Part shown: piece after piece, positions 1-6,813 of the stretch | Numbering within the stretch: the first letter of the stretch is position 1 | Layout: the number at the start of each line of letters is the position of its first letter | Notes under the pieces: model-generated | Databases searched by the model: none | Seen by the model: the letters and a program-made list of their open reading frames with translations, nothing else | What the model was told of the DNA's origin: nothing | Translations under genes and position numbers: made by a program | Assembly: GCA_947097635.1 (NCBI GenBank) | Contig: CAMURW010000069.1 | Location: forward strand, 1 to 7,644 | Source of the DNA: an uncultured Bacteroidales bacterium | GTDB lineage: Bacteria > Bacteroidota > Bacteroidia > Bacteroidales > P3 | Direction of reading: 5' to 3' | DNA: 7,644 bases

Positions 1-172
1 TCCATGTGTAGCTGTCGCAGGCGGTCTGCACGTCCGTGCTGGCAGTGGAGTGGTTGATGGTGAGAGTCAGGGTGAAAATGCTGTCGCAGCCTCGTGTTGT
101 TTCTACCGTGTCGAGAAGGGTGCCGCTGACGTAATGTTCGCTGCCGTCGCGCCACAGGTAGTGGTCGCAGGC
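1..172 (-). repeat. Start of a ~50-residue Cys-Asp-x-Tyr-x-Trp repeat array, cut by the window edge
   Basis: Residues 1310-1359 form one copy of a short repeat. It begins ACDHYLWRDG, has GCDSIFTLTLTI near its end, and is followed by a second beginning, ACDSYTW, at 1360-1366. The starting cysteines Cys1311 and Cys1361 are 50 residues apart. Repeats of this form, with a CDSYTW opening and a GCDS-x-x-TLxLTI close, are common in large secreted Bacteroidetes proteins, usually in tandem before a C-terminal sorting domain. How many copies follow cannot be seen here. Confidence 0.75.
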
Positions 173-3100
173 AACGATGCTTTCCATGACTGTCGCGAAG
201 CAGTTGGGACGCAGGGTGACGCTGTCGAAGATGATGCCATTCGAGCCGAGAGTTTTGAAGGCTACGTAGCGTCCGTTGTTAGCATATCGATCCAGCCTCA
301 CTTTCACGGGCATGAATTCGTTGGTGGTGGCCTCGATGCGTTCTACCTCAATGAATGTTGAGGTGTCGTTGGGGTCGCTCATCACTCCAACCACAAGATA
401 GTTACCAGTGTCTATAGACGTCACTGTCATCTCCAGTTGCAACTGTGCCACGTTGGGGTTCGCCACGGTGTCGTACATAGGAAGCACGGCGTAGGCAGGC
501 AATCCAAAGGTGCCAGGCCAGTAGGTGATGTCATTGTGCCAGATGGTGAAGTTGCCATGCAGTGTCCAGCAATACTGGTGTGTGAGGTCGGCGTCGTCGG
601 CGAAGTCTACACTGTAGGGCAGCGAGACGTTGTCGCATTTGGTGTGTAGTGTGGCACTGACGGGGGTGGATGTCGTCCCGCTGCAGTTAGAAATGACGGC
701 GACATCGTATGCCGTGTTGGTCAGCAGGTTTGTGAGAGAGGCAATGGTGTCCGTGTGGGCGAGAGAAAGTGTGTCCCACATGTTGGCATCGGTGGTCTTG
801 TACAATATCATGTAGCTGGATGCCGTGTTGCTGGCGTTCCACTGCAGGTTGGCGCTGTTTTTTGTGACGTTGCTGACGGTAAGGCTGGTGATTTCGGTGC
901 AGGTTGGTGTCTCTTCCAATAGTATGTTGTCGAAGATAACGCCATTGTCTCCTGTCAGGCGGAATGCTACATAGTGGCCTGTGCCGGTGTAGGAGGCGAA
1001 GTCAAAGGTCGCAGTCTCGAAGCCACTGGTGGGAGCCTCGGCACGTCCTATCGCCACGAATGTAGTGGTGTCGGCTGGGTCACTCATGATGCCAGCGATG
1101 AAATAGTTGCCGGCGTTTGGGGAGTTCAGGTCCACTTTCAAGCGCAGGGCGCTAACGGAAGGATAGGCAACAGTGTCGTAGAGGGGCATCACGGCAAGGG
1201 CGGGATCGCCATCTGCCGAGCCAGGCCATTTGAGGCCCGTGCCGTTGTTGAACCAGTAGTAGAAGGAGCCATGGATCGTCCAGCAGGGCTGATGGTACAT
1301 TGTAGGTACGTCGAAGGCATTGGCGTAGGGTAGGTCGAAGAGAGTACATTCGGTGCGGAAGAATCGGTATGTGGTGTCGGCACAGCTGCTGGGAGTGATG
1401 TTGAAGATATATTCCGTGGAGGGTGTGAGGCCTGTGAGAGAGAGTTGCGGTGAGGAGACGGAAGTGGCCGTCCAGCAGAGCGAATCGAGGTTATGATGGG
1501 TGTATGGTGCATAACTTACGGCATACGACGTGGTGCCGCTCACCGCGTTCCACGAGATGCTTATCGTGGTGGAGGTGACATTATCCATCATGGCTTCGAT
1601 GGGCTCCGAGCAAGGATCCACTGGCGCTATCACGCCTTGTCCTATCACGATAATCTGATAAGTCATCTCGCCCACCTGTGATAGTTGGTTGAAGGGCACT
1701 ACCCAAGTGGAGATGGTGTCGCCCGTCGAGAGGCCGGCGAAACCACTACTGATGTTGGAAGCGTGCCGTATCAGATTTTGCAGGCAATAATTCACAATGC
1801 GGGCTGAGTCGGTGACGGAAAGTGAGTCGAGGTAACCATATTGTGCATAGACATAGTAATATGCCGTCTGGTCGTTCATGGTGGTATGATAATAGGCAAC
1901 GGAGTCGTTTACCTCGTAGTAGTTCAGTGCCACCTTTGCGAGTCCTGTGCCGCCACCCATGGGCGTAGAAATCGAATCGATGACATAAGTGCTGTCGGTG
2001 GCGCCCTTGGCTACGATATAAAGGTAATATTTGCTGGAAAGATCCAGCGCTTCTGTGAAGGTCTGGGTCGTCGTGGCGGTATGGGTGGGGCTGAGACCTA
2101 CCATATAAATCACCTTGTTGCCATATGTTGGGACATAACCCATGATGTAGTCGTAAATATAACTCGAAAGCAAGAATACGTCGTATTCTGTGCAACTGGC
2201 GTTGGGTGTTATGGTGTAGGACGCCTGTGCGTAGTCCGTAGCAATTCTTTGCGTATCGATATTACTGACAACGACATTGGGTGCCAGGGGTAGGTCGCCA
2301 TCGCCGAAGATGCCACGGATCATGCAGGCATAGTGGTATCCAGATCCATATAGTTCATCGAAGTGGCTGCCATAAAGGAAACCGTCGCTGCTGCCCTTGC
2401 CTCTGGACACCACGCAGGGAAATCTGCAGTCGGTGCTGTGGAAGGTGATCCACATAGGCTGCGTGGCATCCACCGCCAGTGCCGAATCCAACACGAAGGT
2501 GTTCCAGCAGGCACTGTCCACAGCCATCGTTTGGGTGTAGACGAGGCTGGAGGCGCTGCTGTCGCCCACATATATATTTAATGTATAGGTGCCAGCGTTG
2601 TAGGAATGCACCATCACTTTCTGCAGAGTCTTATTCGCATCCAGCACTGCGGCGGGCAACTTGATGCCCCAGTTGGTTGCGCTGTATGCATTCCACCAGT
2701 CGTCGAAACAATAGCCCAGCGTGTCGCCGCTCAACATCTCTTGTGAGACGGTATATGAGTAAGAACCTCCTTTTGCCAGAAAACTGCGGTCGGCCGTGGG
2801 ACAATTGTCGCTCCATCCAGTCACGACATATCCTTCGTCGGCATAAGCCGACAGGCTAATTGTGTCGTTGAAGGCATAGGTGCCGCTGCCTGTTGCGTTT
2901 CCATGTATTCCGCCATATACTGTTACCGTCGTGCTGCTACCAAAAGAGTTGTTGGGTCGAATGCCGATGAGAGCCTTATTTTTCAGGTTGAAGGTGTAGG
3001 TGGCATTACCGCCCGTGCCTCCTGCCGCCGGATTTAGGCTGCCAATGGCATAGTATCCATCGCAATATCCTCCCCAACCCCAGTTTACATGAAACTGACC

Positions 3101-4099
3101 GTTAGCGTTGCAGCCGTCCAGTACGAAAGCATGGCCACCGCTAGTGTCGCGTCCGGAGAAGAGGACGGGACGGCCAGCAGACATTTCGGCGGCAAGAGTC
3201 TCTTCAAAACGAGGACTTCCGCCATTGACCACCGACATATCGGGACAATATTTGAAATAATTGATTAACGAAAAGTTCGATGCAGGATAAAAATAATCAT
3301 TGCCTGCAGACATAGTGACAGCGCTACTAGCGTTTACGTCATAGTACATCTCGTTGGCGACGCCGATATGATACATCAGTGTTGCCACGGCATTCACTTG
3401 TGCCGTTGTGGACGAATAGTTTAGTGCATTGGGCATCTGCGACCATTGATAGCTCGTGTTGCCAAAATTGGCACCCAAGGTGCCGAAGTTATCGTGGGTG
3501 TAGTTGTGGCTCCCATAACCCGTGGTGGGAAAGTTCCAGAACTTCATTATCTGGGCCGTAGCCGTTGCCACGCACCCTGTAACGGAATATCCCCCCGCTA
3601 TGCTGTCGTAGGGACACAGGCTATTGTAGTAGGGACTCTGATTCCAGGTTGTCGTCATCAGAGGACTCACCGGCGTGTCAAATGTAGCTGGTGGCATCTC
3701 GCCATTCAGCATAATAGCCCAATAAGGATGTGATGTTGCGCCATGCTCCTTTAAGGAGGCGATTTCCTCGTCGTAGTGTGCCAGCCAGTGGCGTACATGT
3801 TCTGGCATGCCCTTCACGGCGAAAGCGTTCGTGACGGAATAGGCCAGGATGGGTGTCGCCACATCGTCCGCCGACACTAGGATGAATCCAGTGCCGTTGA
3901 GTGTGAGAACATAGAACTCCGTGAAAGATGTGGAGGACGTGATGTCCGTCAGTTCCTTCACTGCTATGTTCTGCCCCTGCAGGAAGGTGGTTGCAACCGT
4001 TTTTGCCTGCTGCGGCGAAATAGGTTCTGCCTTTGCTGGAACAGTCAAGTCCGCAAGCAAGGCAGCTAACAACATCAAAGAGAGTAGTACTTTTTGCAT
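1..4099 (-). CDS. Secreted C10-family (streptopain/interpain-like) cysteine protease with FN3/adhesin tail, 3' end outside window
   Basis: The frame opens at ATG 4099 and runs 1366 codons without a stop to the left edge, so the C terminus is missing. Residues 1-24 form a signal peptide (MQK, a Leu/Ala-rich core, then AKA before Glu25). Residues ~25-115 resemble the Spi-type propeptide of C10 zymogens, with the segment GFILVSADD. The catalytic domain spans ~145-388: nucleophile Cys176 in VTGCVATATAQIMKFW, His323 in GGHAFVLDG, and FHVNWGWGG at 336-344 with Asn339 and Trp340. All expected catalytic residues are present. Next come an InlB-type repeat (~390-433, ending GWSDN), unassigned beta-rich segments (~434-825), two FN3-plus-MAM-like modules (830-1299), and a Cys-Asp-x-Tyr-x-Trp repeat (from 1310). 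Known C10 enzymes (SpeB, interpain A, PrtT) are secreted and degrade host proteins. I infer type IX secretion and surface anchoring from the tail style, but the deciding C-terminal domain is not visible. The gene has its own promoter and appears monocistronic upstream. Confidence 0.93.
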   Translation of the reverse strand, partial: MQKVLLSLMLLAALLADLTVPAKAEPISPQQAKTVATTFLQGQNIAVKELTDITSSTSFTEFYVLTLNGTGFILVSADDVATPILAYSVTNAFAVKGMPEHVRHWLAHYDEEIASLKEHGATSHPYWAIMLNGEMPPATFDTPVSPLMTTTWNQSPYYNSLCPYDSIAGGYSVTGCVATATAQIMKFWNFPTTGYGSHNYTHDNFGTLGANFGNTSYQWSQMPNALNYSSTTAQVNAVATLMYHIGVANEMYYDVNASSAVTMSAGNDYFYPASNFSLINYFKYCPDMSVVNGGSPRFEETLAAEMSAGRPVLFSGRDTSGGHAFVLDGCNANGQFHVNWGWGGYCDGYYAIGSLNPAAGGTGGNATYTFNLKNKALIGIRPNNSFGSSTTVTVYGGIHGNATGSGTYAFNDTISLSAYADEGYVVTGWSDNCPTADRSFLAKGGSYSYTVSQEMLSGDTLGYCFDDWWNAYSATNWGIKLPAAVLDANKTLQKVMVHSYNAGTYTLNIYVGDSSASSLVYTQTMAVDSACWNTFVLDSALAVDATQPMWITFHSTDCRFPCVVSRGKGSSDGFLYGSHFDELYGSGYHYACMIRGIFGDGDLPLAPNVVVSNIDTQRIATDYAQASYTITPNASCTEYDVFLLSSYIYDYIMGYVPTYGNKVIYMVGLSPTHTATTTQTFTEALDLSSKYYLYIVAKGATDSTYVIDSISTPMGGGTGLAKVALNYYEVNDSVAYYHTTMNDQTAYYYVYAQYGYLDSLSVTDSARIVNYCLQNLIRHASNISSGFAGLSTGDTISTWVVPFNQLSQVGEMTYQIIVIGQGVIAPVDPCSEPIEAMMDNVTSTTISISWNAVSGTTSYAVSYAPYTHHNLDSLCWTATSVSSPQLSLTGLTPSTEYIFNITPSSCADTTYRFFRTECTLFDLPYANAFDVPTMYHQPCWTIHGSFYYWFNNGTGLKWPGSADGDPALAVMPLYDTVAYPSVSALRLKVDLNSPNAGNYFIAGIMSDPADTTTFVAIGRAEAPTSGFETATFDFASYTGTGHYVAFRLTGDNGVIFDNILLEETPTCTEITSLTVSNVTKNSANLQWNASNTASSYMILYKTTDANMWDTLSLAHTDTIASLTNLLTNTAYDVAVISNCSGTTSTPVSATLHTKCDNVSLPYSVDFADDADLTHQYCWTLHGNFTIWHNDITYWPGTFGLPAYAVLPMYDTVANPNVAQLQLEMTVTSIDTGNYLVVGVMSDPNDTSTFIEVERIEATTNEFMPVKVRLDRYANNGRYVAFKTLGSNGIIFDSVTLRPNCFATVMESIVACDHYLWRDGSEHYVSGTLLDTVETTRGCDSIFTLTLTINHSTASTDVQTACDSYTW
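203..1612 (-). repeat. Tandem FN3 + MAM-like (choice-of-anchor-type) modules inside the protease
   Basis: The protease tail holds two consecutive copies of one two-part module. Module 1 covers residues 830-1066 and module 2 residues 1067-1299. The FN3 halves share the shape x-ISxSWNAVSG / x-ANLQWNASNT followed by LTGLTPSTEY / LTNLLTNTAY. The second halves share CWTIHG / CWTLHG, WPG, AVMPLYDTVA / AVLPMYDTVA and GIMSDPADTTTF / GVMSDPNDTSTF. Equivalent cysteines are exactly 237 residues apart (Cys830-Cys1067 and Cys918-Cys1155), which points to duplication of a whole module. Such domains usually bind glycans or proteins at the cell surface; no ligand can be read from the sequence. Confidence 0.85.
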
Positions 4100-4129
4100 G
4101 TCTGTATTTTTTATTCTTTAAAATTATGT

Positions 4130-4235
4130 GGAGTTCTATTAATTCATTGTGTTTGCTTGCAAGGCGGGTAGAACTCCGCCAGTCCCTCTTGCAAGTTTGT
4201 GACTTAATTCCTAACTCCACTCTTTCGGAGTTCTT
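4130..4235 (-). promoter_or_regulatory. Structured 5' leader of the protease gene with competing helices
   Basis: Four copies of one short motif alternate in orientation in the leader. Read along the minus-strand transcript they are: a, AGAACTCC (4234-4227); b, GGAGTT (4218-4213); c, GGAGTTCTA (4177-4169); d, TAGAACTCC (4138-4130). Perfect pairings are possible between a and b (6 bp, 8-nt loop), a and c (8 bp), c and d (9 bp) and b and d (6 bp), and they exclude one another. Segment c also overlaps a small GGCGG/CCGCC hairpin (4180-4176 with 4167-4163), which is flanked by two copies of the palindrome CTTGCAAG (4195-4188 and 4163-4156). Segment d ends about 30 nt before the start codon. I infer a regulatory RNA leader. 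Copy a may lie at or just upstream of the true 5' end. Confidence 0.5.
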
Positions 4236-4242
4236 GACGATG

Positions 4243-4274
4243 AAAAATTACATATTTTTTCGATTCCGAGCAAA
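4243..4274 (-). promoter_or_regulatory. Predicted Bacteroidetes-type promoter of the protease gene
   Basis: On the minus strand TTTG (4274-4271) is followed after 20 nt by TAATTTTT (4250-4243). The Bacteroidetes primary sigma factor recognises TTTG at -33 and TAnnTTTG at -7 with a spacer of 19-21 nt, so only the last base of the -7 box deviates. Transcription would start near 4236, giving a leader of about 135 nt before ATG 4099. The start codon is preceded by an A-rich stretch with no Shine-Dalgarno match, as is usual in this phylum. Confidence 0.6.
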
Positions 4275-4293
4275 TAATTTTTTTTGCGGGTGC

Positions 4294-4302
4294 GGGGGGG
4301 GG
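4294..4302. repeat. Run of nine G (poly-C on the coding strand) upstream of the protease promoter
   Basis: A G9 homopolymer lies 19 nt upstream of the -33 box of the protease promoter, in otherwise AT-rich DNA. A T8 run (4278-4285) sits between the tract and that box. Runs of this length are prone to slippage during replication. In other bacteria such tracts near promoters or in coding regions cause phase variation. That role is inferred here, not shown. Confidence 0.8.
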
Positions 4303-4360
4303 TAATACACTGATTATTAATTACTTAAAAACTATCCAAATCTGTATGAAACTTCTTAAT

Positions 4361-4762
4361 TTAAGCCAATCTGCACATGTTGTGCACCAGATTTGTTATC
4401 GCAATGCTAGTTTTTGCCCTTGCCATTCCCACTCCTCTGAACGCCAAACCCATCATGCTCCGCTCCATGAATTCGGGAAAGTTTGGCCTGTCCTTGATCG
4501 GATACGCGATCCGCCTGTCTCCGAATCCGTAACGCCGCTGGGGGAAGAAGATCCTCACCATGAACACTGGGACGAAGGGATGGCGACTGGCATTGCTCTT
4601 CCTGTCCTCTTGGACGAACACAGGCCCCTATATCGAACGGCACTGCTCAGAGTCCAGGATTTTTTCTTAAGCCTTGGCTGTGGGTACCCCCATCGCCGAT
4701 AGCTCTTCCAGTGCGAATCCCTTGGCGAACATGCCCGCTGAAGATGCACTTTTATGTGCCAT
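4361..4762 (-). pseudogene. Decayed IS5-family transposase remnant with the catalytic core deleted
   Basis: One frame from ATG 4762 to TAA 4361 reads as a transposase skeleton of 134 codons with two internal stops, TAA at 4669-4667 and TAG at 4630-4628. It begins MAHKSASSAGMFAKGFALEE. After the second stop comes a segment like the conserved N-terminal region of IS5 transposases (DUF772-like): SNASRHPFVPVFMVRIFF, then RRYGFGDRRIAYPIKDRP and FPEFM. It then runs directly into a segment like the transposase C terminus: FRGVGMARAKTSIAITNLVH, then NMCRLA. Intact relatives have over 300 residues, so the DDE catalytic core between EFM and RSMMG is gone, apparently by in-frame deletion. I found no convincing terminal inverted repeats or target duplication. 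The family assignment rests on recognised motifs and no search was run. The element separates the glycosyltransferase from the protease promoter. Confidence 0.7.
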
Positions 4763-4784
4763 ATCAAAATTTTCTCATTAGTTG

Positions 4785-4804
4785 GCAAACCTACTTCAGT
4801 TTGC
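4785..4804 (-). terminator. Weak hairpin after the glycosyltransferase gene, possible terminator
   Basis: GCAAAC (4804-4799) and GTTTGC (4790-4785) form a perfect 6-bp stem with an 8-nt loop, 19 nt after the glycosyltransferase stop. No T run follows, so it is a poor intrinsic terminator. It could instead be a relic of the adjacent insertion element. Confidence 0.3.
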
Positions 4805-4823
4805 AGAGAGTGGACCGTTCATG

Positions 4824-6002
4824 TCAATCATAGTAGATGTCACATCCATATAGACTTTTGTAACTTTTGCGGAGGCTGTCTTCAGTGGTGCGAAGGGTTT
4901 TGCGCAGGGAGATGAGCGTGTTTACGGGGCAGATGGCGAAATCTATGGAGGCGGGACATTCCAGTCCCAGCAAAGGAAACAGGTCGTAGAAGGCCGCTGG
5001 GTGGCTGGGAAATGTATGCAGATACTGCAGTATGCGGAGGCCGTCTACACGCTCGTGACAGGCGTGGACGAAAAGGTCCTGGCGTTTGAAATTGCGGCGA
5101 AGGGGCGTCCAGAGGTCGTCCGTCTTCAGTTGCTGGCGCAGGAAATTGCTCATCGGCGTTTCTACGTCGTGTTCATAGAGAGTGGGGAAGAGGCTGTAGG
5201 TGGTGCCAATGTGCTGGAAAGCTTCTGTGGGAAAGAATGGATAACGCTCTTCGATGAACGCAAGCCCCTTGGAAATGGCGGGCCCTGTGCCGAATGGTAC
5301 GCGGCTGGACTTGCGGGCGGAGGGATGCACGGGCTGCGAGTGCAGCAGGATGGTTCCGGTCTTGGCAAACTTCTGCATGAGGTAGAAATCCTCGCCGCCC
5401 TGCAAAGGCGTGATGCCTCCCGCTCGGACGTATGACCAAGCGGGGAACACCATGGCACTGCCCATCGCCGTGAAGGCGTAGGGGCTGCGGATAAGCATAA
5501 GGTGGAGCAGGTAGTGGCGCATGTATAGCTCGTAGCGCAGCATGGCGCGGTCTTGTTCCTCCTCCCCGACGACGTGGTGAGAATAGGGAACTGCCAATGC
5601 CACAGCACGAGGATGAGCGTTGAACACCTCCAGCAGGTTCTCGAAGTAATAGCTGCCGAAGCCAGTGTCGGCATCCAGGGATACTATCAGCTCGTCCCCG
5701 CCACAGCGACGCGTTATCTCGTCAAGCAGCACTTTCCTAGCCCAGCCCACGCCGCGCTGCTTGCCGTGCCACACCTTCTCTATGATATGAATGGGGAAAG
5801 GAACTTTCGCCTCCATTAGCAGCGCTACGCTGCGCCGGTTGTCACGCACAATATCCTCTGCCGCATCGTCCGGATGGTTGACGCAGACATAGACATCGAA
5901 GTCCTGGTACCCTTGTTTACGCAGTTTCTCCAGCAGGAAGGAGATATTCTCTGCCTCCTGCAGCATAGGGATGGCAATAGAGAGATGGCGGTATCTATTC
6001 AT
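4824..6002 (-). CDS. Family 2-type glycosyltransferase
   Basis: This 392-residue protein carries the hallmarks of a GT-A fold, family 2 glycosyltransferase, which moves a sugar from a nucleotide-sugar donor to an acceptor. The N-terminal strand and helix HLSIAIPMLQEAENISFLLE begins the nucleotide-binding half. The metal-binding DxD is Asp110-Ala-Asp112 in IVSLDADTGFGS, and the acceptor-side acidic motif is GGEDFYLMQKFAKTG at 202-216 with Glu204/Asp205. No signal peptide or clear membrane helix is seen, so it is probably cytosolic or peripheral to the inner membrane. ATG 6002 is preferred because the family-like sequence starts right after it. An in-frame GTG at 6053 would add 17 unlike residues. 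No partner genes for a polysaccharide locus are visible, so donor and acceptor are unknown. The C-terminal ~110 residues match nothing I recognise. Confidence 0.85.
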   Translation of the reverse strand: MNRYRHLSIAIPMLQEAENISFLLEKLRKQGYQDFDVYVCVNHPDDAAEDIVRDNRRSVALLMEAKVPFPIHIIEKVWHGKQRGVGWARKVLLDEITRRCGGDELIVSLDADTGFGSYYFENLLEVFNAHPRAVALAVPYSHHVVGEEEQDRAMLRYELYMRHYLLHLMLIRSPYAFTAMGSAMVFPAWSYVRAGGITPLQGGEDFYLMQKFAKTGTILLHSQPVHPSARKSSRVPFGTGPAISKGLAFIEERYPFFPTEAFQHIGTTYSLFPTLYEHDVETPMSNFLRQQLKTDDLWTPLRRNFKRQDLFVHACHERVDGLRILQYLHTFPSHPAAFYDLFPLLGLECPASIDFAICPVNTLISLRKTLRTTEDSLRKSYKSLYGCDIYYD

Positions 6003-6133
6003 GGGGTAGAGGTGAGGTGTAAAAATAGCGGAGCGCTTTTCGCGCTGAAACACGCAGTGCCTTATTTATGTGTTTTTCGGAAGATGTATTTCTCTCGCAG
6101 AAGGTAAGAGTGTACCTGCTTTCCGTTTTTTGC

Positions 6134-6166
6134 AAGCGGCTAACTGCGCAAAATAGCCGTTTTTTT
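6134..6166 (+). terminator. Terminator-like hairpin with T7, facing the plus strand
   Basis: CGGCTA (6137-6142) pairs with TAGCCG (6154-6159) around an 11-nt loop, and the plus strand continues with seven T (6160-6166). A G-T wobble and two A-T pairs extend the stem. This is the shape of an intrinsic terminator read left to right, yet no plus-strand gene lies to its left. It may block antisense transcription or act with the adjacent operon-end hairpin. Confidence 0.4.
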
Positions 6167-6169
6167 ACA

Positions 6170-6208
6170 ACAAAGGCGGCATCTTCATGGTGTAGATGCC
6201 GCCTTTGT
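6170..6208 (-). terminator. Probable terminator of the 2-oxoacid oxidoreductase operon
   Basis: ACAAAGGCGGCATCT (6208-6194 on the minus strand) pairs perfectly over 15 bp with its complement at 6184-6170, around a 9-nt loop. It starts 19 nt after the gamma subunit stop codon. The descending arm ends in CCTTTGT and is followed by TG and then an A run, so a strong T tract is lacking. Position and stem stability favour a transcript end or 3' stabiliser. Confidence 0.6.
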
Positions 6209-6227
6209 GCGTGTGTTAGGACTCTAC

Positions 6228-6785
6228 TTACTTGCTGAGTACCTGTACAGGTTCGATAAGGCCCTTGCCGATTTCGATAGCCTCTTCGTTCTGGGGGATG
6301 AGGTTCCAGTGACGCTTGGGTAGGCTGTGTTCGAGACCTTCGTGGATGTACTGTTTGTCCACAATGGGTTTCAGTTTCAGGAAACCGCCCAGCACCACCA
6401 TGTTGAACACCTTGCTGATGCCCATTTCCTGTGCTTTGGAAGTGGCGGGAATCTTGTAGATGCTGATGTCCTTACGGACGGGGTCGCGGGTGATGCCATT
6501 GGGATCGTAAATCAGTGTGCCACCTGGTTTCACATGTTCTTCGAACTTGTCCAGGCTCTGTTGGTTGAGGACGATGGCAGTGTCGAATTTGTTGATGATG
6601 GGAGAACTGATGCGCTCGTCGCTGATGATGACGGAGACGTTTGCCGTGCCACCACGCATTTCGGGGCCATAGGAGGGCATCCAGCTCACCTCTTTGTCCT
6701 GCATAACGCCGGAGTAGGCCAGGATTTTACCCATAGAGAGAACGCCCTGTCCGCCGAAACCAGCTATAATTATTTCTTCTGTCAT
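6228..6785 (-). CDS. 2-oxoacid:acceptor (ferredoxin) oxidoreductase, gamma subunit
   Basis: This 185-residue protein matches the gamma (KorC/VorC/PorC-type) subunit of the complexes that turn a 2-oxoacid plus CoA into an acyl-CoA, CO2 and reduced ferredoxin in the cytoplasm. The opening IIIAGFGGQGVLSMGK (Gly-rich GFGGQG at 9-14) and the segment SYGPEMRGGTANVSVIISD (38-56, PEMRGG at 41-46) are diagnostic. The length is normal for a separate gamma subunit. ATG 6785 is chosen because the family sequence starts there. The open frame extends 35 codons upstream to 6890, but that part lies in a hairpin and overlaps the end of the beta gene. It follows the beta gene after 91 nt and is probably cotranscribed with it. 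The substrate (2-oxoglutarate, branched-chain 2-oxoacids or indolepyruvate) cannot be settled from this subunit, so no gene symbol is given. Confidence 0.92.
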   Translation of the reverse strand: MTEEIIIAGFGGQGVLSMGKILAYSGVMQDKEVSWMPSYGPEMRGGTANVSVIISDERISSPIINKFDTAIVLNQQSLDKFEEHVKPGGTLIYDPNGITRDPVRKDISIYKIPATSKAQEMGISKVFNMVVLGGFLKLKPIVDKQYIHEGLEHSLPKRHWNLIPQNEEAIEIGKGLIEPVQVLSK

Positions 6786-6813
6786 GATAATATTCTTAAT
6801 ATTTTTGGTTATA

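Noticed and set aside
1..3733. Many plus-strand open frames opposite the protease
   Set aside because: They are antisense shadows of the long protease frame, without start signals or recognisable domains.
4130..4177. Inverted repeat GGAGTTCTA as possible invertible-promoter boundaries
   Set aside because: The two copies enclose only 30 nt with no promoter between them, and the predicted promoter lies outside. An RNA helix explains the pair better.
3678..4220. Minus-strand 180-codon open frame across the protease start
   Set aside because: It is out of frame with the protease, whose signal peptide, propeptide and catalytic motifs are clear. The frame reads low-complexity sequence without a recognisable domain and depends on the protease codon pattern.
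4346..4702. Plus-strand 118-codon open frame in the intergenic region
   Set aside because: It is antisense to the transposase remnant, resembles nothing, and is explained by the codon structure of the fossil on the other strand.
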